Source: an uncultured Clostridia bacterium (lineage in GTDB: Bacteria > Bacillota > Clostridia > Oscillospirales > Oscillospiraceae). Taken from it: DNA of 25,580 nt. Shown in pieces: positions 8,173-14,997 of this stretch. The stretch lies in the NCBI GenBank assembly GCA_937894515.1, contig CALCRH010000289.1, positions 1-25,580 of the forward strand, given 5' to 3'. The translations under genes and the position numbers were made by a program. Each line of letters starts with the position of its first letter. The first letter of the stretch is position 1. The notes beneath the pieces were generated by a model. That model saw nothing but the letters and a program-made list of their open reading frames with translations. It did no database searches and was not told the DNA's origin.

Positions 8173-8676
8173 TCAGCGAAAGCAATTTATTATTGTTTTC
8201 TTTTTGCTCTCGGCGTAGGCGTAGGCAATGGCGGTGCCGCTTTTGGGTTGGTAGTCAAATAGGTCACGGCGGCTGATTTTTCGGCGGCTCGGCTGATAGT
8301 TTTCGTCATAATAAAAGATGCAGACATCGCTTTCCCGAATCATCGCCTGATTGCGTTCCACATAACTCGCTCTGCCGGCGTTACCAACACCTTTCGGGCA
8401 GATGCTTTCTTCGTACCCTTTAATTAAAAACTGCATTGTATAATCGTCGGTATCCTCGTAGGCCTTGCGGAAATTTATCCGCTTGATTTCGGGGTATTTT
8501 TCTTTTAATTCCGTTACCAATTCGTAACATAAACTGTCAAATGCCGAATGGTCTCCGAAAATGAAATTAGTTGTGCCATTGTTAATTAGTTCTTGTAAAA
8601 CGCTCTGCAACCGTTCCCGCAGTTCCGGCGTGTCATTGATTTTTCTATGTCCGATAAAGCATGCTGAATGTTCCAT
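8173..8676 (-). CDS. SLOG/DUF1273-family (YpsA-like) protein
   Basis: The protein has 167 residues, with AAAGGAG 7 bases before ATG. It opens with SACFIGHRKI, the glycine-rich turn of the SLOG Rossmann fold, and continues with NFIFGDHSAFDSLCYELV, RESDVCIFYYDENY and SGTAIAYAYAESKKKTI, the usual order of the fold. SLOG domains are thought to bind or process nucleotide-derived ligands and are common in Firmicute accessory regions. It is divergent from the XRE gene at 8808, and the intergenic region carries paired repeats, so the XRE protein probably controls both. The biochemical role is unknown. Confidence 0.8.
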   Translation of the reverse strand: MEHSACFIGHRKINDTPELRERLQSVLQELINNGTTNFIFGDHSAFDSLCYELVTELKEKYPEIKRINFRKAYEDTDDYTMQFLIKGYEESICPKGVGNAGRASYVERNQAMIRESDVCIFYYDENYQPSRRKISRRDLFDYQPKSGTAIAYAYAESKKKTIINCFR

Positions 8677-8691
8677 ATTCTATTCTCCTTT

Positions 8692-8791
8692 GTGGGATAT
8701 ATCGCGATTATATCACAGTTTCTTCAAATTTGCGATATGTCCCACACGATTTATCGCATATTTTTATACAATTAGGTTACGATAAATCGCA
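8692..8791. promoter_or_regulatory. Divergent promoter region with two sets of inverted operators
   Basis: GTGGGATATATCGC (8692-8705) and GCGATATGTCCCAC (8732-8745) are inverted copies with one mismatch. CGATTTATCGCA (8747-8758) and CGATAAATCGCA (8780-8791) share a second motif, CGATTTATCG inverted to CGATAAATCG. On the minus strand an extended -10 (TGATATAAT, about 8709-8717) lies between the first pair and would serve the SLOG gene. This suggests XRE autoregulation plus control of the SLOG gene. Confidence 0.6.
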
Positions 8792-8807
8792 GACGGAGGA
8801 TTAAATT

Positions 8808-9050
8808 GTGAATACAAAAGACGCAGTAGCCAACAGAATAATTGAGCTTTGTCAAAGCAAAAATATTGCAATCAATGCGTTAGCAAATATATCGGGTGTT
8901 GCACCGTCCACCATTTACAGTATGCTTAACACAAAAAGCAAAAATCCCGGCGTAGTTTCCATAAAGAAAATCTGCGACGGGTTAGAAATTACAGTCAGAG
9001 AGTTTTTCGACAGTGATTTGTTTGACGATAGAGAGCAAGAGATAAAATGA
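8808..9050 (+). CDS. XRE-family transcriptional regulator
   Basis: The protein has 80 residues and starts at GTG behind GGAGG (ACGGAGGATTAAATTGTG). It carries an HTH_XRE domain over most of its length: NRIIELCQSKNIAINALANI, GVAPSTIYSML, SIKKICDGLEITVREFF. It is likely a dimeric repressor for its own divergent promoter and perhaps for the inverted repeat before the 9175 gene. It is followed directly by a terminator, so it is its own transcription unit. Confidence 0.87.
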   Translation: MNTKDAVANRIIELCQSKNIAINALANISGVAPSTIYSMLNTKSKNPGVVSIKKICDGLEITVREFFDSDLFDDREQEIK

Positions 9051-9054
9051 GCAA

Positions 9055-9087
9055 TGCCGTCCGAAATCAATCGGGCGGCACTATTTT
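9055..9087 (+). terminator. Rho-independent terminator after XRE gene
   Basis: TGCCGTCCGA (9055-9064) pairs with TCGGGCGGCA (9071-9080) with one G-U wobble, followed by CTATTTTT. It begins 5 bases after the XRE stop. Confidence 0.75.
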
Positions 9088-9095
9088 TACAAGTT

Positions 9096-9149
9096 GGTAC
9101 TAAAAAGTCAAAACAAACGCTTGACATTTTAGTACCGATATGGTATTAT
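9096..9149 (+). promoter_or_regulatory. Strong promoter overlapped by a 16-base inverted repeat
   Basis: TTGACA (9121-9126), a 17-base spacer and TATTAT (9144-9149) precede the 9175 gene. The -35 sits inside an inverted repeat: GGTACTAAAAAGTCAA (9096-9111) and TTGACATTTTAGTACC (9121-9136), one mismatch, 9-base centre. A repressor bound here would block RNA polymerase. The nearest candidate is the XRE protein at 8808. Confidence 0.75.
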
Positions 9150-9174
9150 GTAAAAAACAAAAGGAGGAAGAAAT

Positions 9175-9537
9175 ATGGAATACGAAAAAATAATCCTTGA
9201 AATGCTCGACAGAATAAAGGTTTTGGAAGAGGAGATTGCGGTAATGAAAGGCGAAAGCGAAGCACCGAAAGACACTTTTTCTGATAATAAAATTACTGTC
9301 AGCAAAAAATACAGGCGGCTCACCGATATGCTTATCAATTCAAATTCAAAATCGGTTACGCTCACCTTTAATGAAATTGAGAAAATAATCGGTTTTACAC
9401 TGCCCGAGTCATCTCGCAAACACCGTGCTTTCTGGGCAAACACCACCACGCATTCCATTGCTCACGGCTGGATGGCGGCAGGATATAAAGTCCTTGATGT
9501 TAATATGACCGCCGAAACGGTTGTATTTGAAAGGTAA
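9175..9537 (+). CDS. Small protein with coiled-coil start and DUF7662-like domain
   Basis: The protein has 120 residues, with AGGAGG before ATG. Residues 1-30 form a short coiled coil (EKIILEMLDRIKVLEEEIAV). Residues about 45-115 (KYRRLTDMLINSNS, LTFNEIEKIIGFTLPESSRK, HRAFWANTTTHS, WMAAGYKV) match a small conserved domain that I recall as DUF7662, often seen alone or beside nuclease and methylase genes. Conserved aromatic and basic residues suggest nucleic-acid binding, but no function is proven. It is the first gene of a two- or three-gene cassette under a repressible-looking promoter. Confidence 0.72.
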   Translation: MEYEKIILEMLDRIKVLEEEIAVMKGESEAPKDTFSDNKITVSKKYRRLTDMLINSNSKSVTLTFNEIEKIIGFTLPESSRKHRAFWANTTTHSIAHGWMAAGYKVLDVNMTAETVVFER

Positions 9538-9573
9538 CGATAAACGAGAATACATAAAAAGGAGAACAGCGCA

Positions 9574-9783
9574 ATGGCAACATATAAAGAAATACAAGAA
9601 TATGTAAAAAGCGAATATGGTTATTCGGTAAAAACCTGTTGGATTGCCCATATGAAAGAAACATGCGGTTTGCCGAGGAGAAACGCCTATAACAGATATG
9701 ACCCGACAAAAAGAGTTTATCCCTGCCCTAAAGATAAAGAAGATGCTATTAAAAGCGCTTTTATTCACTTTAATATGATATAA
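9574..9783 (+). CDS. Small conserved protein (KTCWIAH family)
   Basis: The protein has 69 residues, with AAGGAG (AAAAAGGAGAACAGCGCAATG) upstream and a 36-base gap after the previous gene. The pattern YKEIQEYVKSEYGYSVKTCW, IAHMKETCGLPRRNA and VYPCPKDKEDAIKSAF is one I recall as a free-standing or C-terminal domain in Firmicute restriction-modification neighbourhoods. It is basic and may bind nucleic acid. It is cotranscribed with the 9175 gene. Specific function is unknown. Confidence 0.72.
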   Translation: MATYKEIQEYVKSEYGYSVKTCWIAHMKETCGLPRRNAYNRYDPTKRVYPCPKDKEDAIKSAFIHFNMI

Positions 9784-9825
9784 ATATTTTTGCACAATTT
9801 ATTAAATGTGAACTAAGGAGATATT

Positions 9826-9891
9826 ATGTTTTTTCTTTTACGAATTTTAATTTACGAAACATTAAAGTTTATAAACAGTTGTTTTAAATAA
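9826..9891 (+). CDS. 21-residue hydrophobic small ORF
   Basis: A strong ribosome site (AAGGAG, 5 bases before ATG) precedes a 21-codon ORF, MFFLLRILIYETLKFINSCF plus a final Lys. The stop at 9889-9891 abuts a terminator. Size, hydrophobicity and position are like type I toxin peptides or small membrane peptides. No antisense promoter is evident. It could also be a decayed gene end, but the ribosome site argues against that. Confidence 0.45.
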   Translation: MFFLLRILIYETLKFINSCFK

Positions 9892-9893
9892 GC

Positions 9894-9921
9894 AATGCCG
9901 TCCAAAAGGGCGGCATTTTGC
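9894..9921 (+). terminator. Terminator closing the 9175 cassette
   Basis: AATGCCGTCC (9894-9903), loop AAAA and GGGCGGCATT (9908-9917) form a 10-base-pair stem with one wobble, followed by TTG. It shares its start (AGCAATGCCGTCC) with the terminator at 9055. Confidence 0.7.
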
Positions 9922-9931
9922 TACATATAAT

Positions 9932-9972
9932 CAAAAGCCATTCTTACCCGAAAAGAGTAGGAATGGCTTTTG
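9932..9972. terminator. Bidirectional terminator between converging genes
   Basis: CAAAAGCCATTCTTAC (9932-9947) pairs with GTAGGAATGGCTTTTG (9957-9972), a 16-pair stem with one wobble. A-rich and T-rich flanks make it usable from both strands. It mainly ends the lipoprotein transcript, whose stop is 6 bases away. Confidence 0.75.
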
Positions 9973-9977
9973 TTTTA

Positions 9978-10766
9978 CTAACGGTATTCGCTGAAAACGA
10001 TTTTATAAGTATCTCCCGGAGTAATGTCATAAACGGAAACCGAGTCGTCCTTGAACTTATCTCCCTTGCCGACTCCGTTAATAAACAGATTGCCGGAGTG
10101 AACTACATATCCCTTGCTATCGTATATTTTATAAGCGACCATATCATATCCGGTTTTTGAACTGCCGTAGGTCTTTGTGCCGGAAACCGTAATTTTCAGT
10201 GTAGTGGTGAGAAGCTTATCACAAGTATAGGAAACATCCTCAATGCGGATTTTTGATTCCACGCTTCCATCATAACCCTTAACGCTGATTGTGACCGGCA
10301 GGTTTTCGGCAACAAGCGTAAGGTCTGAAACCGGCAGGCAGTAAAGGGCGGCACAGTTCACTTCATCAAACTGAACAACATTTTCTTTATAAACCGTCAG
10401 ATAAACCGTTCCGTTCGAGGATTTGCCGGTGGCAATATCTTTTTCGGGGATTCTGATTTCGGCAAGATACTGCTTTCCGGCGGCTTTGCTCTCATAGTTC
10501 CCAAAATCTTTTCTCGTAACCGATTTAGTTGCCTTATAAACCTCTTCGCCCGATTCGTTGACGATTCGGATATCTACATCAACATCTGCAGATATGTACT
10601 GTTCGTTGCCGTTTAGTAAGCCGAAAAACAAACTGAAATCGTTAGTTCCTTGATTATATTGAAACGACCAACCTTTTAATGTTTCAATACTTCCACCCGG
10701 AAGCAGGGAACAACCAGTGAGAGAGCATATCAAGACAAATATCAGAGGAATAAAAAGTTTTTTCAT
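9978..10766 (-). CDS. Predicted lipoprotein of unknown function
   Basis: The protein has 262 residues and a lipoprotein signal: MKKL, a hydrophobic stretch, then lipobox SLTGC with Cys19 as the lipidated residue. The mature part is beta-rich, with YISADVDVDIRIVNESGEEV and a second similar half (SYTCDKLLTTTLKITVSGT), suggesting one or two Ig-like or FxLYD-type domains on the outer membrane face. Its ATG overlaps the stop of the 385-residue gene (ATGA), so the two are coupled. No enzyme motif is seen. I do not recognise a specific family. Confidence 0.78.
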   Translation of the reverse strand: MKKLFIPLIFVLICSLTGCSLLPGGSIETLKGWSFQYNQGTNDFSLFFGLLNGNEQYISADVDVDIRIVNESGEEVYKATKSVTRKDFGNYESKAAGKQYLAEIRIPEKDIATGKSSNGTVYLTVYKENVVQFDEVNCAALYCLPVSDLTLVAENLPVTISVKGYDGSVESKIRIEDVSYTCDKLLTTTLKITVSGTKTYGSSKTGYDMVAYKIYDSKGYVVHSGNLFINGVGKGDKFKDDSVSVYDITPGDTYKIVFSEYR

Positions 10767-11920
10767 TGTTTTTCCTCCGCCTTGTCGCCACTTGCCATTT
10801 TGAGCATTTGCTTTTTGATTGTCTCAATTTCCTTAGGATCGCGTATGCAATAATTATGATTGCATTGTTCTGAAAGAAAGCAAGTTTCGCAGATAATATC
10901 TTGGATATCCTGAAGCATTAAATCTTTATCGCTCGGCAATTCATACGGTTCTATTTTGTTAACGCCTTGCGGATTGCGAAGTCCGTAATCAATGCTTTTG
11001 CCGTTGCCCGTTTTCATATAACGGTACACTTCGGCAATAAACGAAACGGAGTCACCTTCTTTGCAGTTTTCAAAACCGTTTATATCCATCCACACATGGT
11101 CTTCTTTGTCATCACGACAAACACCATCTGAATACATATATTCAATCCATACTCTTTTGAAACAAACCTTATTATTGCTTATCTTTTCGATACAGCCTTT
11201 ATAACCGAGCGGAATATTGTATACGCCATTCAAAAAACCTGTTCGTTGTTTTCCGGCTGACAAAAATTGTACTTCAATATAATCGTCATAAGATAGGTTT
11301 TCAGCACCGACAACCTCTTTCATACCGGTTGGGCGAAAATCAATCATCCCATATTCGGTGTTGACGATTTCATCATCACCATAACAACTGATAATAATGG
11401 ATTGAATTTGCTCATCATCAGAAAACCTTTTGCACAATGATGCAGATGCTTTAGTCTTTCGCTTTGTTCCTTCTTGATGACATTTTTCTCGCTTTTTGCT
11501 TTCAAGCTCTTTTTGCTTTCCAATAAATGCTTGTTCGTGAGAATTAAGAAGCGGAGAAATACAATTCAGGTCATCGTATTTGCCTGAAACCAAGTTTTTT
11601 CTAAAACGACAAAGAACCGCCTTCAACATTTCGGGCGGCAAATATTTGGCTTCTTGAATTGAGCAGCTGTGATAACAGCCAGTAGTAATATTCCCGTGCC
11701 CGTTTCCAAATAAAATAGCCGTATTCCATGGACAAAGGTAGTGATTCTTTTGAACCAATCTACCATGTTTTAATCCTTCGTTAAATTCCGGAAAAATATC
11801 GGGATTACCGCACCCCTCATAATCTTCCGTCCAAAACCCGGAAGGACCTTTGTCGGCATGCTTGATCATTTCATCAATCAAACCGACAGTTTCGCTTTTG
11901 AACTCTTTGTTTGCACTCAT
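10763..11920 (-). CDS. Uncharacterised Cys-rich cytosolic protein
   Basis: I start it at ATG 11920, 9 bases after GGAGG; a TTG nine bases earlier abuts the ribosome site. The product has 385 residues, no signal and no membrane segment. Cys clusters occur near the N-terminus (EGCGNPDIFP, HYLCPWNTA, TGCYHSCSI) and at the C-terminus (CETCFLSEQCNHNYC), spaced like a zinc or Fe-S site. A basic linker (KQKELESKKREKCHQEGTKR) divides it. The middle part is beta-rich. It overlaps the lipoprotein start by 4 bases, so their levels are linked. I do not recognise the family. Confidence 0.72.
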   Translation of the reverse strand: MSANKEFKSETVGLIDEMIKHADKGPSGFWTEDYEGCGNPDIFPEFNEGLKHGRLVQKNHYLCPWNTAILFGNGHGNITTGCYHSCSIQEAKYLPPEMLKAVLCRFRKNLVSGKYDDLNCISPLLNSHEQAFIGKQKELESKKREKCHQEGTKRKTKASASLCKRFSDDEQIQSIIISCYGDDEIVNTEYGMIDFRPTGMKEVVGAENLSYDDYIEVQFLSAGKQRTGFLNGVYNIPLGYKGCIEKISNNKVCFKRVWIEYMYSDGVCRDDKEDHVWMDINGFENCKEGDSVSFIAEVYRYMKTGNGKSIDYGLRNPQGVNKIEPYELPSDKDLMLQDIQDIICETCFLSEQCNHNYCIRDPKEIETIKKQMLKMASGDKAEEKQ

Positions 11921-11944
11921 GTCTTTCAACCTCCGTTAATAAGT

Positions 11945-11959
11945 GTTGCCGATGGCAAC
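11945..11959. repeat. Leader hairpin
   Basis: GTTGCC-GAT-GGCAAC is a perfect 6-3-6 hairpin in the untranslated leader, just before the GGAGG of the 385-residue gene. It could affect translation or mRNA stability. No known riboswitch is recognised. Confidence 0.35.
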
Positions 11960-12030
11960 CTAACATGCTAACAGCGGCATAAAAGAACCGGATTTCATTT
12001 GGCACGAACCATAAACAATATTACACGATT

Positions 12031-12059
12031 ATATTACCACAAGACAGTTGTTTTTTCAA
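12031..12059 (-). promoter_or_regulatory. Promoter for the 385-residue/lipoprotein operon
   Basis: On the minus strand TTGAAA (12059-12054), a 17-base spacer and TAATAT (12036-12031) lie about 110 bases before the start codon. An overlapping TATAAT three bases further is an alternative -10. Confidence 0.55.
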
Positions 12060-12118
12060 GATGTCTTCGAGAAATAATATTTATTATCAAAAAACATCTT
12101 TTAATATATAATTTTAAT

Positions 12119-13432
12119 TCACGGTTTAACTTTTCTTTTCCGCAGTAAAAACAAATATGCAGCGAGGGAAACGATACTGTCAAATGCCATACCTATTCCG
12201 AACAGCAGGGCAATTCCGATAAGTGTCGGATGCCAGATTTTTGTTAGATACAAAACGAATGCCGTTCCGTAATAAACCGCATTGGTAACAACCGATTCAA
12301 AGAGCATATAATTTGTTTTGCCGAGTCCGTAAAAGGTTGCGTCAAATATATTTTGATAGGCATAGAGAACATAAAATCCTATTAAAATCAGCACGAGCGA
12401 AAACAGTTTTTCGGTATCACTAAATCCTAAAACGGTTTTCATAAACGGACACCACAGCGGAATAGTTACAAACCACAAGGCACAAATCACTGTTGTGATT
12501 GCGAAATATCCTCTTGTGTTTTGCTTTACGGCATCTGCGTTTTTGGCGGTTTCCTGCTTGATAAGTTCGGCAAGTTGTGTTACGGGGAGCAAAAGCCAAC
12601 CCCAAATAAAATTGTTGGCAACCCAATAGGTGCCCTGCTCGCCGACCACATTCACCATTCGGCAAATCATCAGCATATAGGCGATGTTCCGCACAAACGA
12701 TTCAAGCCCTGAAATACCGCCGATTTTAAGAAAATCTTTCATCCAAGCAAAAATGCATTTTGATTTCTCAAATACCTTGATGCCCTCTTTGGAAAGCAAC
12801 CAAATTCCCACAATGCACAGGCAGAAATTGACGGCAATGTTCGTAATGCCTATTCCGTTTACGCCTAAATTAAGCGACACGGGGAGTGTTGACACAAGAA
12901 AAGTATCGGACAATACACAAAGCACAAGCTGCGAAACGGTGAGCGAATAAACATATTTGCTTTTGCCAAGTGATATGAGAGCCACCGAAACGAACTGATA
13001 AAGCACAATAAAGATGTTGGCGACACTTTCAATTCTTATGTAGGTGATTGACGGTTTTAAGATTTCAAAGTCCACCGCCATTAGTTTCAAAAGCGGCTCG
13101 GTAAAGGCAATAACAAGAAGCGACAGCACCGTATATACCGCAAAAGTGAGCATTAGTCCCGTTTTTACTCGATTTGAAAACTCTTTTTTATCGGTAATTA
13201 CTTTTCCGAGAAAGAAATATAGTGGCAGTATGATTGCCTCATTTACAATCTCGTAGATAAGATTTACCCACGATAATTGCCCTGCGATAGAGTAGGAATA
13301 TTCGCCCGGCAACTGACCTAAAAAGAATACTCTGACCGTAGTATAAACCGTAGGACACAGTCCCAAAATTAAAAGGGATAAAAATAATTTCAGATTGATA
13401 TTTTTAATTGATTTGAGTGTTTTGGTTAACAT
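12119..13432 (-). CDS. MATE-family multidrug/cation efflux transporter
   Basis: The start ATG 13432 (MLTKTLKSI) overlaps the end of the preceding nuclease-like gene by 7 bases. This gives 437 residues, the usual MATE length, with about 12 membrane segments. Typical stretches include GQLSWVNLIYEIVNEAIILP, FVSVALISLGKSKYVYSL and LNLGVNGIGITNIAVNF. MATE proteins export drugs or metabolites with Na+ or H+. The overlap with a DUF4365-type gene and a Fic gene is unusual. A role in resistance or in exporting a nucleotide-like product is only speculation. The N-terminus is slightly short of the classic first helix, but no truncation is evident. Confidence 0.83.
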   Translation of the reverse strand: MLTKTLKSIKNINLKLFLSLLILGLCPTVYTTVRVFFLGQLPGEYSYSIAGQLSWVNLIYEIVNEAIILPLYFFLGKVITDKKEFSNRVKTGLMLTFAVYTVLSLLVIAFTEPLLKLMAVDFEILKPSITYIRIESVANIFIVLYQFVSVALISLGKSKYVYSLTVSQLVLCVLSDTFLVSTLPVSLNLGVNGIGITNIAVNFCLCIVGIWLLSKEGIKVFEKSKCIFAWMKDFLKIGGISGLESFVRNIAYMLMICRMVNVVGEQGTYWVANNFIWGWLLLPVTQLAELIKQETAKNADAVKQNTRGYFAITTVICALWFVTIPLWCPFMKTVLGFSDTEKLFSLVLILIGFYVLYAYQNIFDATFYGLGKTNYMLFESVVTNAVYYGTAFVLYLTKIWHPTLIGIALLFGIGMAFDSIVSLAAYLFLLRKRKVKP

Positions 13433-13890
13433 ATATTTTCTATCGCTTTTTCTATTATATAATCGGAAAGTAGCGGGTAATTTTTCTTTGAAATATTTAT
13501 ACCCCACTCCGGCACACTTTTTTGTCCTTCTTTTTCATAATTACGGTCAACAAAAACGGCATTAGGATTTTCCCAAACAGTAGATGGAATAACAAAAACA
13601 TCCGGCAACTTTCCGTCATCAAAATATAAATAGCATATCAATCTGTTTTTTGATAATATCGGCATTTTGGATTTTTTAATCAATGTATAACTATAATTTC
13701 TAACCGACTTTACTTGTATTTCAAAAAAATTATTGCTATTTGGTGCTTTCGCAACAAAATCAACTCCGTGGTCATCAACCTCTGATGTATATACCTCAAA
13801 TCCATATGAAGTGAATTCCATTTTTGCATAATACTCTGCGTATTTGCCTAATTGCAAACCGCTTAATTTTGACCAATTCAAATTCGGCAT
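13426..13890 (-). CDS. DUF4365-like PD-(D/E)XK nuclease-fold protein
   Basis: The protein has 154 residues with AGGAG before ATG. GLQLGKYAEYYAKMEFTSYG, then DDHGVDFVAKAP (D44) and FFEIQVKSV (E57, Q59, K61) make a clear PD-(D/E)XK core of the DUF4365/Hjc-like group. Such proteins bind or cut DNA and are common in accessory loci. It lies 35 bases after the Fic gene and overlaps the MATE start, so all three are one transcript. Whether it is catalytically active is not established; the key residues are present. Confidence 0.78.
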   Translation of the reverse strand: MPNLNWSKLSGLQLGKYAEYYAKMEFTSYGFEVYTSEVDDHGVDFVAKAPNSNNFFEIQVKSVRNYSYTLIKKSKMPILSKNRLICYLYFDDGKLPDVFVIPSTVWENPNAVFVDRNYEKEGQKSVPEWGINISKKNYPLLSDYIIEKAIENIC

Positions 13891-13925
13891 CGTATCACTC
13901 CTAAAATATCTTTTATCTATAATGT

Positions 13926-14828
13926 TTACTTATCTGCTAAAACTTTCAAATACTCATCCAGGCGTTTATCCACATATTCGGAAATAAGTTCGGTCATTTT
14001 ATCGGGGTTGCCGTCACGGTAAAAGGCATCGAAGGCATCATAATAGCGTTTGCGGTCGGTAAATTTTACATTGATAGGCGGATAGCCGTTACCCAACAAA
14101 TCCAAATTCATCAGCAGTCGTCCCGTTCTGCCGTTGCCGTCAATAAAGGGGTGGATGCCCTCAAATTCCAAGTGGAAACGAGCGATTCGTTCAATCGGGT
14201 TCATCGTGGTTTTGCGTTCTTCATTTACTAAGAGCAGTTCGGTGATTTTCGGCTCAATGAGATACGGCTGCACGGGCTGGGTGTATGCTCCCATAATTTT
14301 AACGGGAATACGGCGAAAGACACCCTTATCCTCCGGCTGATTCATAAGAACCAAAGAGTGAATGTTTTTAATAATGCTATCGGTCAGAGCAGTGTTCCTA
14401 CTCGCAATATCCTCCACATATAAAAAGGCGTCCTTATGTCCCACCGCCTCCAAGTGGTCTTTAAGCGGCTTTTGGTCAATGGTCATACCCTCCAAGACCA
14501 TAGCGGTTTCTTTGAGTGTCAGGGTATTGCCCTCAATGGCATTGGAATTATAGGTGAAGTCCACCATAAATTCTTCTCGAAGCCGTGCCACCTCGCCCGG
14601 TGTCAATGGGCGAAGACTCTGCAATTTTTTCTTTTTCTCCTCAATAATCGCAAGCAGTCCTGCACGGGCAATTCTGCCGTCAATCGGTTTTTCGGCATTT
14701 TCGGGAATCATATAAAGCTTTCCTTTTTTAATAACACCGGGGATTTTATCCTCTGCACACAAAATACGCACCCGTCGTGCCGAGATCCCCCATTTTTCTG
14801 CCGCAGCAGATACTTTAATATATTCCAT
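13926..14828 (-). CDS. Fic-family AMP-transferase with N-terminal HTH
   Basis: The protein has 300 residues, with GCGAGGTG 7 bases before ATG. Residues 1-50 form a MerR-like HTH/excisionase-type module (ISARRVRILCAEDKIPGVIK). Residues 95-101 (SNAIEGN) are the inhibitory alpha-helix motif with its glutamate. Residues 226-237 are the full Fic motif HPFIDGNGRTGR with catalytic His. Fic enzymes transfer AMP or another NMP to protein Ser/Thr/Tyr. The internal inhibitory motif places it in class II, as a regulated enzyme that does not need a separate antitoxin. It heads the Fic/DUF4365/MATE operon. Confidence 0.92.
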   Translation of the reverse strand: MEYIKVSAAAEKWGISARRVRILCAEDKIPGVIKKGKLYMIPENAEKPIDGRIARAGLLAIIEEKKKKLQSLRPLTPGEVARLREEFMVDFTYNSNAIEGNTLTLKETAMVLEGMTIDQKPLKDHLEAVGHKDAFLYVEDIASRNTALTDSIIKNIHSLVLMNQPEDKGVFRRIPVKIMGAYTQPVQPYLIEPKITELLLVNEERKTTMNPIERIARFHLEFEGIHPFIDGNGRTGRLLMNLDLLGNGYPPINVKFTDRKRYYDAFDAFYRDGNPDKMTELISEYVDKRLDEYLKVLADK

Positions 14829-14857
14829 TTTGACACCTCGCTTTATCTTTCATTAAC

Positions 14858-14886
14858 ATTATACATTGTTTTGGGAATAATATCAA
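14858..14886 (-). promoter_or_regulatory. Fic operon promoter with inverted repeat
   Basis: On the minus strand TTGATA (14886-14881), a 17-base spacer and TATAAT (14863-14858). GGGAATAA (14873-14880) and TTATTCCC (14914-14921) are an inverted pair flanking the -35. The HTH of the Fic protein itself could be the binder. Confidence 0.65.
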
Positions 14887-14946
14887 TACTGTTTTTCAAT
14901 AATATTAAATATTTTATTCCCGAAATGCGATTTTAAGGAACATATT

Positions 14947-14982
14947 TCAAAAAATATTCGCCGCCACATAAGTGACGGCGAA
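14947..14982 (-). terminator. Terminator of the GNAT gene
   Basis: On the minus strand TTCGCCGTCAC, loop TTAT and GTGGCGGCGAA (14982-14957) form an 11-pair stem with one wobble, followed by TATTTTTT. It lies 15 bases after the GNAT stop. Confidence 0.8.
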
Positions 14983-14997
14983 ATACTTAAAAGACAT

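Noticed and set aside
9129..9795. Minus-strand frames of 109-128 codons opposite the 9175 and 9574 genes
   Set aside because: Low-complexity shadows of two plus-strand genes that have good ribosome sites and a promoter.
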